Origin: Aquimarina sp. ERC-38
Lineage (GTDB): Bacteria; Bacteroidota; Bacteroidia; Flavobacteriales; Flavobacteriaceae
DNA length: 64,000 bases
Reading direction: 5' to 3'
NCBI RefSeq assembly: GCF_026222555.1
Contig: NZ_CP098511.1
Span: 3,205,501 to 3,269,500, forward strand
The notes under the pieces were generated by a model. It was given only the letters and a program-made list of their open reading frames with translations, was not told the DNA's origin and did no database searches. Below are positions 7,833 through 16,705 of the stretch, one piece after another. The position numbers were made by a program, and so were the translations under genes. Every line of letters starts with the position of its first letter. The first letter of the stretch is position 1.

Positions 7833-8158
7833 AATATGAATTCATTAATCTGACTGCTTTGTTAATTTCTTTACTTGGTGTTTTTTGTGTTTTCTTAGCA
7901 AATCCATTTAACAAGATGACTAATTTTCCGTTATCAAAAAAAACAAAGTACCCGCCATATATTTGACCCCAATTTTATACGCGCTTCATAGAGGCCTTTA
8001 GTTCCTGCGATAGCTCTAAGATATGTAGAGGGAACTCGTTCATAAGTTTCTATTATTTCGATTACCTTAAATATTTTATCTTGAACCTTTTTAGGTTGTT
8101 TTATTAAAAATTCTTCGAAATAATTTTTATACTGGATTACTTCCCTAACCTTATCCAT
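7813..8158 (-). pseudogene. RelE/HigB-type toxin (phage Gp49-like), frameshifted
   Basis: The frame from 8158 reads 74 residues and stops in VLCFF. The stop is created by a T8 run on the coding strand (A8 at 7936-7943). With seven T the frame continues as [20 protein letters not shown] and on to [10 protein letters not shown], stopping at 7813, which gives a normal 114-residue Gp49-like toxin. The continuation matches the family well ([10 protein letters not shown], then [13 protein letters not shown]), so a single-base insertion is the likely cause. It could be true inactivation, homopolymer phase variation, or a sequencing error. The antitoxin directly downstream is intact. Confidence 0.85.
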
Positions 8159-8414
8159 TTTTCAAAGGTAACTTTAAAGTTACTAATTTACATAATTTTG
8201 TATGATGTTAAGTTGTGAAGATGCTGAGAATCTAAGAAGTAAAGTTCCAAAGGTTCAAAGATTTTTTTAAGATATAATTGTTGAGAGTCTGGGGAAATAT
8301 ATTCTAAAGAGATTTTGTATTTGGGGTGAAAGTTATTTTGGTGGTATCAAGTATAAAGTCTTAAATTTTTTTACTACTTAAAGTTGAAATGTTTTTGAAG
8401 AAGAATTTTATTTA
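8159..8414. repeat. Spacer with one more CTAAGAA/TTCAAAG repeat copy
   Basis: The segment 8213-8275 repeats the 7243-7385 phrase almost word for word (GAGAATCTAAGAAGTAAAG, TTCCAAAGGTTCAAAGATTT). The remaining part up to the IS630 element has no recognised feature. No promoter for the toxin-antitoxin pair could be named with confidence. Confidence 0.5.
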
Positions 8415-8463
8415 AAGTCTAATATTTTATTACACAAAAAAGGTTTATCTTTGTTAAAAACAT

Positions 8464-8991
8464 ATGGGTAGATCTACACGTAAAGTGTCTGGTTATACAC
8501 CGGATCAAATAAAGGCACTTTTCAACAATGAGGATAAATACAAAATAGGTTTACGCTTGTATGCCGTTTACCAAGTTTCTTTAGGAAAGCCAAGCCGGGA
8601 ACTAGAGGCGTTGTACAACACAAGTTTCAAGCAAATTTTAAACTGGGTATCCAGGTTTGAAAAAGAAGGTATTGAAGGGCTAAAGGATAAAACAGGTAGA
8701 GGGCGCAAACCAAAGCTTACAGAGGATCAAAAAACGGAGTTGAGCCAATTAATTCTAGAGGCAACCCCGGAGGATTACGGGTACAACTCAGCTACCTGGA
8801 ACGGTCCTTTACTTATTGATTGGATTGAGAAACATATGGGGGTTAGCTACAAACGGGCTCAGATCTATAATATATTAAAGGGCCTTGGCTTTAGCTATCA
8901 GAAATCGAAAGGCATCTATCCGGAAGCTGATCTTGAGAAACAAGGGGAGTTCAAAGAGGAGTTAAAAAAAACTCTTGGAGAGTCCTGCTGA
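8464..8991 (+). CDS. IS630-family transposase, N-terminal frame
   Basis: 175 residues: winged helix-turn-helix DNA-binding part of an IS630/Tc1-type transposase, with an HTH_29-like segment (YAVYQVSLGKPSRELEALYN) and a second HTH region ending in the GLKDKTGRGRKPKLT linker and the helix pair GVSYKRAQIYNILKGLGFSYQ. The frame runs over an A8 tract (8964-8971) and stops at 8991, before the catalytic domain. A +1 (or -2) shift at the A-run joins it in frame to the second ORF, giving a normal transposase of about 345 residues. Confidence 0.88.
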   Translation: MGRSTRKVSGYTPDQIKALFNNEDKYKIGLRLYAVYQVSLGKPSRELEALYNTSFKQILNWVSRFEKEGIEGLKDKTGRGRKPKLTEDQKTELSQLILEATPEDYGYNSATWNGPLLIDWIEKHMGVSYKRAQIYNILKGLGFSYQKSKGIYPEADLEKQGEFKEELKKTLGESC

Positions 8992-9511
8992 CACGGTACT
9001 TTTGTTTGAAGATGAGTTCTCCCTGTCAAACATTGCCACCGTAGGTTATCAATGGTCACCTAAGGGCAAGCAACCTAAAACAATCTGCAAACAAAGAAAA
9101 AGGGAACGCCAGACAGCTATGGGGAGCTACAATTTTGAGACCGGGCAAATTACCGTTACCTTTCATCAAAGGGGGAACTATCAAAGTTTTAAAAAGCACT
9201 TGAAAAAGATAATGCACATCTATAGAAAACACACTAAGATTATTATGGTAGTGGATAACGTAAAGTTTCACCACGCAAAATTACTAAAAGTATGGTTAAA
9301 GAAACACCCAAAACTTGAGATCGTATACTTGCCCCCGTATAGTCCGGAACTCAACCCTGTAGAGAGAGCATGGTGGTTTATGAGAAAAAAGATCTCACAC
9401 AACCGTTTTCTTCATTCATTAGAAGAGAGAAAAGTGGCTTTCTGGAAAATGTTTTCGCATTTTCAAAAGCCAAATCAGAAAATGATTAAAATTTGTGAAA
9501 TTAATTTTTAG
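8975..9511 (+). CDS. IS630-family transposase, catalytic DDE frame
   Basis: Counted from a TTG at 8975, 178 residues of DDE_3 domain. The catalytic residues are visible: D13 (FEDEFSL), D94 (MVVDNVKFHH) and E130 (SPELNPVERAWWFMRKK). The frame upstream is closed by TAA at 8963-8965, just before the A-run, so translation must arrive from the first frame by slippage at A8 or start separately at the TTG. Either programmed slippage (ribosomal or transcriptional) or a simple one-base mutation would explain this. The catalytic domain itself is undamaged. Confidence 0.85.
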   Translation: MESPADTVLLFEDEFSLSNIATVGYQWSPKGKQPKTICKQRKRERQTAMGSYNFETGQITVTFHQRGNYQSFKKHLKKIMHIYRKHTKIIMVVDNVKFHHAKLLKVWLKKHPKLEIVYLPPYSPELNPVERAWWFMRKKISHNRFLHSLEERKVAFWKMFSHFQKPNQKMIKICEINF

Positions 9512-9660
9512 ACTTAATATAATCAAAAAATAGAATACTTTTAGCTTTTGCCTGACACCTACAACACTAATGAACTAGTAACTTGCTACCAAGAATCAAC
9601 AACTACTTACTACTAATAAAACAACTATTGCCTTTTACCTATTGCCTAATCAACTACATA

Positions 9661-11202
9661 TTACAACGGAATATTACCATGTTTTCTATTGGGAACCGGA
9701 ATTTCTTTATTTTCTAAAGTTTTAAAAGCTTTGATTAGTTTTCTTCGGGTGTGTTCGGGGAGGATGATCTCATCGATAAAGCCTCGTTGTGCAGCGCGGT
9801 AAGGATTGGCAAAAGCTTCGGCGTAAGCTTCTTCCTTTTCTTTTAGTTTTGCTTTGGGATCGGTAGCATTTTTAATTTCTTTTTTAAAAATTATTTCGCT
9901 GGCACCTTTAGCTCCCATGACCGCAATTTCAGCTGTAGGCCAGGCGAAGTTAAAGTCGGCCCCAATATGTTTTGAATTCATCACATCATAGGCACCGCCG
10001 TAGGCTTTTCTGGTGATCACGGTAATCCTTGGCACCGTTGCTTCGCTTAGGGCATAAAGCAATTTGGCCCCGTGGGTGATAATTCCATTCCACTCCTGAT
10101 CGGTTCCAGGTAAAAATCCGGGAACGTCTACCAAAACAAGTAAAGGAATATTGAAACAATCGCAAAAACGAGTAAACCGGGCTGCTTTTTTGGAACTATT
10201 TACATCTAGAACACCTGCCAAAAACATAGGTTGGTTAGCGATGATACCTATACTTTTTCCACCTAAACGAGCAAAACCTACTAAAATGTTTTCGGCATAC
10301 TCCTTATGAATTTCAAAAAAAGAATCCTCGTCAATAATTCCAGTAATTACCTGGTGCATATCGTAAGGTTTATTAGGATGATCGGGAATAATAGAAGACA
10401 GTTCCATGCGGATTTCATTACCAAATTGTACTGAAAGATCCTCAGGTGTAGCTATATTACTTTGTGGTAAGTAACTCAACAATTTTTTAATAGCTTCCAG
10501 GCACTGTACATCATTTGCCGAAACATGGTGTGCCACCCCAGATTTAGATGCATGGGTGTAGGCTCCACCCAGGGCTTCGGCAGTCACTTCTTCATTAGTT
10601 ACCGTTTTCACGACATTTGGTCCGGTAACAAACATATAGCTAGACTGGTCGACCATGAAGGTGAAATCGGTCATTGCGGGTGAATATACGGCACCCCCGG
10701 CACAAGGTCCCATGATTGCCGAAATCTGAGGAATTACCCCAGATGCCTGTACATTACGGTAAAAAATATCAGCGTAGCCACCTAAAGATCGAACGCCTTC
10801 CTGAATACGGGCACCCCCAGAATCGTTTAAACCAATTAAGGGAGCTCCGGTTTTTACGGTTAAATCCATGACCTTACATATTTTTTCAGCATGGGTTTCT
10901 GAAAGTGCTCCGCCAAATACCGTAAAGTCCTGTGCAAAAACATAGACCAATCGCTGATTTATCGTTCCGTACCCGGTAATAACCCCGTCCCCGTAATATA
11001 TTTCTTTGTCCATTTCAAAATCCGTCGTCCGGTGGGTGACTAACATACCCATTTCTTCAAAAGAATTGTCATCCAATAGATACATGATGCGTTCCCGTGC
11101 GGTCAGTTTCTTCTTTTGGTGTTGAGCTTCAATCCGTTTTTGGCCTCCGCCTAATTTGGCGAGTTCCACTTTATCAGCGAGGTTTTTTAAATGCGCATCC
11201 AT
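9661..11202 (-). CDS. pccB: Acyl-CoA (propionyl-CoA type) carboxylase, carboxyltransferase subunit
   Basis: 513 residues, the full length of the PccB/AccD5 family. The N-terminal crotonase-type half contains [27 protein letters not shown] and [12 protein letters not shown], which form the acyl-CoA and oxyanion pockets. The C-terminal half contains [20 protein letters not shown] and [13 protein letters not shown], the biotin side. It transfers carboxyl from carboxybiotin to propionyl-CoA or a related acyl-CoA. It is last in a tight minus-strand operon with the biotin carboxylase (6 bp gap) and the biotin carrier. Substrate choice among propionyl-, acetyl- and methylcrotonyl-CoA is inferred; sequence style favours propionyl-CoA. 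Confidence 0.95.
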   Translation of the reverse strand: MDAHLKNLADKVELAKLGGGQKRIEAQHQKKKLTARERIMYLLDDNSFEEMGMLVTHRTTDFEMDKEIYYGDGVITGYGTINQRLVYVFAQDFTVFGGALSETHAEKICKVMDLTVKTGAPLIGLNDSGGARIQEGVRSLGGYADIFYRNVQASGVIPQISAIMGPCAGGAVYSPAMTDFTFMVDQSSYMFVTGPNVVKTVTNEEVTAEALGGAYTHASKSGVAHHVSANDVQCLEAIKKLLSYLPQSNIATPEDLSVQFGNEIRMELSSIIPDHPNKPYDMHQVITGIIDEDSFFEIHKEYAENILVGFARLGGKSIGIIANQPMFLAGVLDVNSSKKAARFTRFCDCFNIPLLVLVDVPGFLPGTDQEWNGIITHGAKLLYALSEATVPRITVITRKAYGGAYDVMNSKHIGADFNFAWPTAEIAVMGAKGASEIIFKKEIKNATDPKAKLKEKEEAYAEAFANPYRAAQRGFIDEIILPEHTRRKLIKAFKTLENKEIPVPNRKHGNIPL

Positions 11203-11208
11203 AGAATA

Positions 11209-12651
11209 TTATATAATAGGAAGTTTAAGGGTTTCTTTTTCTAAAAGATACTGTTTTAAAGCCAGTTGTGCCGCCAGTTTCATTTCTGCTTCTTTTTCTT
11301 TTTGAATATCTTCGGGTTTGAAGTATTTCTTTACAAAATGCGTATCAAAGTTCCCGGAAGTAAAAGCTTCGTGTTGGCATACAAATTTTCCAAATTCTAA
11401 GGTATTTTGTATCCCTTTGATTTGGTACTGCTCAATAGCTTCAATCATCAGGGAAATAGCTGCTTCACGGTTTTCTGCGTGTACTACTAATTTTGATAAC
11501 AACGGATCGTAATAGATAGGGACCTCCATACCTTCCACATAACCATCATCCACCCGAATTCCTTTACCTTTTGGGGGTTGATAGGTGGTGAGTAACCCGG
11601 TACTGGGTAAAAAGTCCTGCGTTGGGTCTTCTGCATACACTCTTAATTCCAGGGCATGCCCGTTGATATGTAAATCTTCCTGTGTAAAAGCTAAGGTTTC
11701 ACCACGGGCTATTTTTATCTGCAAAGCAACTAAATCCGTACCAGTAATGAGTTCTGTTACCGGATGTTCTACCTGTAAGCGAGTATTCATTTCCAGGAAA
11801 TAGAAATTGGAATTTTCATCTAATAAAAATTCAACGGTACCGGCACCCAGGTAACTACAGGACTTAGCTACCTTGACCGCAGCTTCGCCCATTTTAGCAC
11901 GTAATTCAGGGGATAGAATACTAGATGGAGCTTCTTCAACTACCTTTTGATGCCGTCTCTGGATGCTACATTCCCTCTCAAAAAGATGTACGGTATTGCC
12001 TTGTCGATCTGCCAATACCTGAATTTCGATATGCCGGGGGGAACCTATATATTTCTCAATAAATACGGCACCATCACCAAAGGCAGACTGGGCTTCACTA
12101 ACGGCGCGTTGCATTTGGTTTTCAAAATCGCTATCTCTTTCAACCATACGCATTCCTTTACCACCACCTCCGGCAGAAGCTTTGATAAGAATAGGATATC
12201 CAATTTCTACAGCAATTTTTTTAGCTTCTTGTATATCCGTAATGGCATGTTCGGTTCCGGGAACTAAAGGGATGTTATAGGCTTTTACGGTTTCTTTTGA
12301 AGCTAATTTGCTTCCCATCACCCGAATACTTTCCGGATTAGGTCCGATGAATATGAGTCCGCTGTCTATTACTTTTTGCGCAAACGAGGCATTTTCACTT
12401 AAAAAACCATATCCGGGATGAATACCTTCTACCTGTAAATCTTTTGCCACTTCAATAATTTTTTCGCCTTTAAGATAGGAATCGTTTGAGGCAGCGGCAC
12501 CAATACAAACCGCTTCATCGGCAAATAACACATGAGGCGCATTACGGTCTACTTCGGAATATACGGCTACGGTAGCAATATTCATCTTTTTACAGGTCTT
12601 TAAGATTCGAAGCGCAATTTCGCCCCGATTGGCTACCAGAATTTTTTTCAT
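11209..12651 (-). CDS. Biotin carboxylase subunit of acyl-CoA carboxylase
   Basis: 480 residues of AccC/PccA type. Domains: N-terminal biotin carboxylase fold with KILVANRGEIALRI at 3-16, ATP-grasp with the glycine loop ASAGGGGKGMRMV near 160-172 and ERECSIQRRHQKVVEEAPS, catalytic FLEMNTRLQVEHPVTE, then the C-terminal domain with HALELRVYAEDP. It ATP-dependently carboxylates the biotin of the carrier encoded next door. Unlike metazoan PccA the biotinyl domain is a separate gene. It lies between the carrier gene and the carboxyltransferase gene, all co-oriented with gaps of 6 bp. Confidence 0.95.
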   Translation of the reverse strand: MKKILVANRGEIALRILKTCKKMNIATVAVYSEVDRNAPHVLFADEAVCIGAAASNDSYLKGEKIIEVAKDLQVEGIHPGYGFLSENASFAQKVIDSGLIFIGPNPESIRVMGSKLASKETVKAYNIPLVPGTEHAITDIQEAKKIAVEIGYPILIKASAGGGGKGMRMVERDSDFENQMQRAVSEAQSAFGDGAVFIEKYIGSPRHIEIQVLADRQGNTVHLFERECSIQRRHQKVVEEAPSSILSPELRAKMGEAAVKVAKSCSYLGAGTVEFLLDENSNFYFLEMNTRLQVEHPVTELITGTDLVALQIKIARGETLAFTQEDLHINGHALELRVYAEDPTQDFLPSTGLLTTYQPPKGKGIRVDDGYVEGMEVPIYYDPLLSKLVVHAENREAAISLMIEAIEQYQIKGIQNTLEFGKFVCQHEAFTSGNFDTHFVKKYFKPEDIQKEKEAEMKLAAQLALKQYLLEKETLKLPII

Positions 12652-12657
12652 GTTTTA

Positions 12658-13140
12658 TTATTCAAATTCAACTAAGATTTTTCCTTTTTCTATGGCATCA
12701 CCGTTTGCTACAAAGATATTTTTTAAGACCCCTGCTTTAGGTGCTGTAATGCTGTTTTCCATTTTCATCGCTTCCAGAATAACAAGTGTATCTCCTTTAT
12801 TTACTGCTTGTCCTGCTTTTACTTGTACTACTAATACTAAACCCGGCATAGGGGCTGGTACCGAATTGATATTCGTATTATTGACCACCGATAATCCCAT
12901 GCCATCAATAAACATATCTAATTCATCAGATAGCTGAACTTTATAATCAGTATTATTAACCCGGATTGTATATTTTTTGTTAGCAAAATCCGACTTTTGA
13001 ACGGAAGCTTTCCATTTTTTAGCATCTTGTAATATATGATATTGAGTGGTTGATTGTTGGACGATGTTGAGGATAGAAACATCACTTTCAGTTATCTCAA
13101 AGTCTATCAAATTATCAACCTTAGCTTTATATCGTTGCAT
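12658..13140 (-). CDS. Biotin carrier protein of acyl-CoA carboxylase
   Basis: 160 residues. The C-terminal 70 residues are a biotinyl/lipoyl domain with the biotinylation motif EAMKMEN; the modified lysine is K126. Before it lies a linker with PAPMPG, normal for the family. Residues 1-85 form a small BT-like domain, as in the PccA/PCC alpha middle region, that should hold the subunits together. First gene of the operon; translation of the biotin carboxylase starts 6 bp after its stop. The start at 13140 gives the expected length. Confidence 0.93.
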   Translation of the reverse strand: MQRYKAKVDNLIDFEITESDVSILNIVQQSTTQYHILQDAKKWKASVQKSDFANKKYTIRVNNTDYKVQLSDELDMFIDGMGLSVVNNTNINSVPAPMPGLVLVVQVKAGQAVNKGDTLVILEAMKMENSITAPKAGVLKNIFVANGDAIEKGKILVEFE

Positions 13141-13181
13141 GTGCTATATTTTTCTTAGATAAATATAGGTAAAAAGAAATT

Positions 13182-13325
13182 GACTTCGAGAGCCTCAGTC
13201 AACTACTTCGGGAGCCTCAGTCTAGTGGATTTCGAGAGCCTCAATCCACGACTTCGAGAACCTCAATCCACGACTTCGAGGGCCTCAATCCACGACTTCG
13301 AGAGCCTCAATCCACTGCCTCGATA
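13182..13325. repeat. 22-bp tandem repeat array
   Basis: About six degenerate units in head-to-tail order, period 22 bp in the best-preserved part (13229-13315). Units begin GACTTCGAGAGCCTCA and end in RTCCAC or RTCAACT; variants have GAACCTC, GGGCCTC or GGGAGCCTC. A partial unit (TGCCTCGATAG) closes the array. A single inverted unit-like string flanks the IS3 element at 551-566, and related text (TTCGA…CTCA) recurs at 15955, 33339-33392 and 51590-51720. It lies about 40 bp upstream of the carboxylase operon start. No cas-like genes or long spacers, so it is not a CRISPR array. Confidence 0.8.
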
Positions 13326-13598
13326 GTTTTAGGTATTTAGATGTAGAGCTAAAAAGAATCTAAGGTTCAAAGGAGCAAAGAATCTGAGGGGTTTTGATTT
13401 TTTCTTTTAGGTGGTGTATATTATTTTATATATGATTTAGTTTTATCCAATTTTGAATGTAATTTTCATCCCCGTAACTTTTATTTTTTACGCATATAAC
13501 TTTGCAACTTTGCTTCTCTATAACTTTGCTACTTTAGTACTTAGTATTCTATATCTCTGTTACTTTGAATCTCAGCGTCTTGGATTCTAGTAAAAAAC
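13326..13598. repeat. Degenerate spacer repeats before the YdjM-like gene
   Basis: Contains AGAATCTAAGGTTCAAAGG and GCAAAGAATCTGAGGGG at 13357-13393, and at 13495-13590 an inverted block of the same vocabulary (AACTTTGCAACTTTGCTTC, AACTTTGCTACTTTAG, TACTTTGAATCTCAGCGTC). No gene is visible. No terminator for the downstream-lying gene end at 13599 was recognised. Confidence 0.5.
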
Positions 13599-14603
13599 TT
13601 AATTCCCCCAAATGCGATCCCATAATGAAGTCAATAACCCGGAAGCTTCACTCATATCCCGTTCTTTTTCTTCGGCTTTAAGAATTTCATCATCTTTATA
13701 AAATCGATATCCAAATACAAATTCAGGAGGTTTTTGTTTTATTCCTAAAACTCCGAAACGTAAATCGTTTAAGTATAATGTATTATCTTTTCTTTCAACG
13801 GCATACCACTGGTTCGTTAGTTGTTTTAAACGTTGAACAATGGGTTCATTGTTAACTGCTTGTAGCAATTGGTAATTTTTTGGGAACTCCGTAAAGGAAA
13901 TAGTTTCCCGAGTGTCGAAGAACGAGTAATATCCAATCAAAAAAGAATCTTCGGTTTTTACATTTGCCGTCCATAAAATAGTATTAAACGGAGTAGGGCG
14001 GGTTTGAATAGCATTATATGAAATGCCTTGTTTTTCTAATTCGTTTTTAAACTGTTTTGTAGCAAAAAACTGAATGACTAAAGTACTTAACAAATACGTA
14101 GTACTTAGACTAATTCCCAGCCAGTTAAGTTGAGAACGTTTAGGATGATTCCGCTTGTAAAACGATAGGGCAATTACAGAACCTAAAAAAGGTAATGTAT
14201 ATAGAGGGTCTACTACAAAGATACTATTGAATGCAATCCGATACTCAAAAGGCCAAAAAAGTTGGGTGCCCCAGGTGGTAAATGCATCGAGTAACGGATG
14301 TGTGAAAAGCCCCCAAAACATGAATTGAGTCCAATCCCACCAGGTTGCTTCTTGTCTTTTATAAATTTTGGCTACTGACCAACCAAAAACAGGGGCAAAT
14401 AGCAAACAAAATATAATAGAATGAGAGAATCCGCGGTGTAATTCGTTTGCGGTTACGTCATCTACAAGAAATTTGGTAAGTACATCCAGATCAGGAATCG
14501 TACCTGCAATGGCTCCCCAAAGTAAGGCTTTATTTCCTACTTTTTTACCTAAAACCGCTTCACCAACAGCCGCTCCTAAAACAATTTGTGTTAATGAATC
14601 CAT
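13599..14603 (-). CDS. YdjM-like membrane-bound metal-dependent hydrolase (DUF457 family)
   Basis: 334 residues from the ATG at 14603. A start at 14639 would overlap the preceding gene by 32 bp and adds a non-conserved basic stretch, so I chose MDSLTQIVLGAA, the usual beginning of the family. Conserved polar motifs in membrane surroundings: TIPDLD near residue 40, ELHRGFSHS near 57 and FTHPLLDAFTTWGTQLFWPF near 98-117. About four membrane segments lie in the first 180 residues; the last 150 are soluble. The family resembles the LexA-regulated E. coli YdjM, but the reaction is unknown. It lies 4 bp after a GNAT-like gene and is probably co-transcribed with it. Confidence 0.85.
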   Translation of the reverse strand: MDSLTQIVLGAAVGEAVLGKKVGNKALLWGAIAGTIPDLDVLTKFLVDDVTANELHRGFSHSIIFCLLFAPVFGWSVAKIYKRQEATWWDWTQFMFWGLFTHPLLDAFTTWGTQLFWPFEYRIAFNSIFVVDPLYTLPFLGSVIALSFYKRNHPKRSQLNWLGISLSTTYLLSTLVIQFFATKQFKNELEKQGISYNAIQTRPTPFNTILWTANVKTEDSFLIGYYSFFDTRETISFTEFPKNYQLLQAVNNEPIVQRLKQLTNQWYAVERKDNTLYLNDLRFGVLGIKQKPPEFVFGYRFYKDDEILKAEEKERDMSEASGLLTSLWDRIWGN

Positions 14604-14607
14604 ATGA

Positions 14608-15801
14608 TTATACTTGTTTAAACGGCGAACGTAATTCAAACTCGTTAGGCTTAATTAACCGGGTAAGGGGAGTTAAAACGGTATTGGATATTCCATTTAT
14701 ATGACGAATGTACAATTGCATGGGTATTGGAACGGCACCTACGCTACTTTTAATAGTTTCTGCGGTACGTCCAAAATTAATTTGTGCTTTGTGGTTTACT
14801 ATGGCTGCTTTAATGTATTCGTAAAGCATTCTTTGATACACCTGGTAAGCTTGATTTACCCGATAGTCCAGTCCGACATGACTTGTTTCCAGTATATTTT
14901 TATTTAAAAAATAAGTAGTAAAGCCTACTAAATGTTCTTCTAAAATATAACCGGTAAACATAAAAGATTCCGGAAGTGTCCTTTTAAATTCTATAAAAGA
15001 ATTAATCGACAAAGAACTCAATTTATAGTCGGCTTTATCCAATACATTTTGATATAAGGTGCTAATTTCTTTTTGATACTTAATAATTGCGGCAGTATCA
15101 AAGTCAACTAGCTTTATTTCGGATGATTTTTCAAAGGTTTTTTTAAGTCTTGACCGAAATTTGGTTCGAAGGGCGTTTTGATAATCCTCAAATATTTTCC
15201 AGGCTTCAGGTATCTGCATTATCATGACCTGATCTATTGTAATTGGCTTTAATTTAAAATTCTCCCATTTAATCCCCGAATTTTCACGGTTAGGAAAATC
15301 TTTAAAAAGTATAAAGGAAGGTTTTTTGTCTTTTTGATAGTTTTCTGTATCTAACAGATATTTAACTAAACCATTAAGAAAAGCTTGTTGCCAGGAGTTG
15401 GGAATAGTTTGAAATCCAAAAGACCCGGTGGCAAAAATATTACCACATATTAATAAACGGGTTTCCAGCTTTTGTGATACTATTTTCTTTAACCCATCAC
15501 CTATTTCACAAGGTAATGTGGTTTCTTCCAGTAATTTTCTATCGACTACAATGTTTTGAGTAAAGGCGATACCTATCACTTTATTATTATCGTATCCTAG
15601 ATAAAAATTAAAGGATAAGGTATTACTACCGGATTTTTGTAAAGCTTTTAAATATGGAAGATCTAGGAATACGGAAGCATATTTTGAAACCTCTTTCCAG
15701 TGACTTTCCGGAATCTCTTCAATGTTAGTATATCTTTTAATAGTGATACTTAAGTCATCAGTTTTATCAGAAGGTGGGATAGGACAAGATATTTTTAGCA
15801 A
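14608..15801 (-). CDS. GNAT-superfamily (FemX/BioF2-like) acyltransferase
   Basis: 397 residues. The second half contains a GNAT fold of the peptidoglycan-bridge/BioF2-like type: LRTKFRSRLKKTFEKSSEIKLV split by helices, then the acetyl-CoA-side strands SFMFTGYILEEHLVGFTTYF and QINFGRTAETIKSSVGAVPIPMQLYI. The first half is a degenerate second copy of the same fold (SHWKEVSKYASVFLDLPYLKAL). Cytosolic. The acceptor is unknown; relatives act on amino sugars or on amino-acid-linked molecules. It precedes the YdjM-like gene with a 4-bp gap. Confidence 0.75.
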   Translation of the reverse strand: MLKISCPIPPSDKTDDLSITIKRYTNIEEIPESHWKEVSKYASVFLDLPYLKALQKSGSNTLSFNFYLGYDNNKVIGIAFTQNIVVDRKLLEETTLPCEIGDGLKKIVSQKLETRLLICGNIFATGSFGFQTIPNSWQQAFLNGLVKYLLDTENYQKDKKPSFILFKDFPNRENSGIKWENFKLKPITIDQVMIMQIPEAWKIFEDYQNALRTKFRSRLKKTFEKSSEIKLVDFDTAAIIKYQKEISTLYQNVLDKADYKLSSLSINSFIEFKRTLPESFMFTGYILEEHLVGFTTYFLNKNILETSHVGLDYRVNQAYQVYQRMLYEYIKAAIVNHKAQINFGRTAETIKSSVGAVPIPMQLYIRHINGISNTVLTPLTRLIKPNEFELRSPFKQV

Positions 15802-16112
15802 GCTTTTCTTTCAAAAATAATCAGTAAAAACCGTAATTAAAAGAAGTTCAGTTAAATTTATGAATTATATAAGTTTATTCGAGGTGCATTTGAATAATAA
15901 TTATTGTAAAATACGTCCGTTGGAATAATTTGACAAAAGGAAGAAGTGTGCTTCGACTAGTTTAGCAGGACTATCGAATCTTTCGACCAGGCTCAACATT
16001 ATAAGGGTTTTAATTAAAAAAGCTATTCTCGATATATTTTTTCTTCATTTCATTACGAAAAAACACTCGAATTTACGCTTTTTTCCCTAAATACACTAGA
16101 GGTTAAGTTTAA
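15802..16112. other. Intergenic region with a TTCGA-type repeat trace
   Basis: A 311-bp gap on the minus-strand side of two genes. At 15955-16000 it holds TGCTTCGACTAGTTTAGC and TTTCGACCAGGCTCAAC, which match the dispersed TTCGA…CTCA repeat family seen at 33339-33392 and 51590-51720. Nothing else was recognised. Confidence 0.4.
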
Positions 16113-16517
16113 TCAGGATACTACGGGGATAAATTTTGATAGGATGGAAGCAATATGCTCTTTACGGATAGGTTTGGTAATAAAATCATTACTACCGGCC
16201 TTTTGCGCTTTTTCCCGATTTTCTTCAGAAGTATATGCAGTTTGAATCACTACCGGTATTTCCGGAAACCTACGTTTAATATGTTCGGTAGCCTGAATAC
16301 CATTCATAATAGGCATTTCGATATCCATAAAAATCAAGTCCGGTTCTCCACATTCACTGCAATAATCAACAGCTATTTTTCCATTTTTAGCCCTGATAAT
16401 AGTGTATTGAAAATGAGCTGTACGTTCAATGATCTTTTGTAATAATAAAAAATTAAGATCGACATCCTCAACAATTAAAATAGTCTTAGCAGTTGCTTGG
16501 GGAGTTGCAAGAAACAT
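16113..16517 (-). CDS. Stand-alone response-regulator receiver (CheY-like)
   Basis: 134 residues, a receiver domain without output domain. Acidic pocket VEDVD at 16-20, phospho-acceptor D65 (IFMDIEMPIMNG), switch T93 (VVIQTAY) and K115 (FITKPIRK). The short N-terminal tail (MFLATPQATAKT) has no evident role. Such proteins work by protein-protein contact, either in phosphorelays or with a hybrid histidine kinase. No kinase gene lies next to it. The start at 16517 gives 10 residues before the domain. Confidence 0.93.
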   Translation of the reverse strand: MFLATPQATAKTILIVEDVDLNFLLLQKIIERTAHFQYTIIRAKNGKIAVDYCSECGEPDLIFMDIEMPIMNGIQATEHIKRRFPEIPVVIQTAYTSEENREKAQKAGSNDFITKPIRKEHIASILSKFIPVVS

Positions 16518-16705
16518 AGTTGATTTATTAACATCAATAAAGTTACTAAAATTATGTTAATTTGAATGATTTTTCCGTTTTTATTTTAGAATACGTCAAA
16601 AGGAGTAGAAAAAGTAAGTTATTGCAGTCGTTTTTATGGTAGTTTTAAGACAACTTTTAAATCAAGCTTATTGTTATAAAGTACCTTTAAGTTTTTAAAG
16701 TGCTT

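Larger units (their letters stand above)
8415..9515 (+). mobile_element. IS630-family insertion sequence
   Basis: About 1.1 kb, the size of an IS630 element. Short imperfect inverted ends are visible: AAGTCTAA at 8415-8422 and TTAGACTT at 9508-9515. The similarity continues weakly into A/T-rich text (ATATTTTATTA versus, inverted, AAATTAATTT). IS630 elements target TA; a TA lies just left of 8415 and near 9518-9519, but an exact duplication could not be settled. The transposase is in two frames joined at an A8 tract. The stop codon of the second frame lies inside the right end. Confidence 0.82.

Noticed and set aside
11947..12267. 106-codon plus-strand frame over the biotin carboxylase gene
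   Set aside because: Antisense shadow of a clearly conserved gene.
13182..13325. Possible CRISPR array
   Set aside because: Units are contiguous 22-mers without spacers and no cas genes are present.
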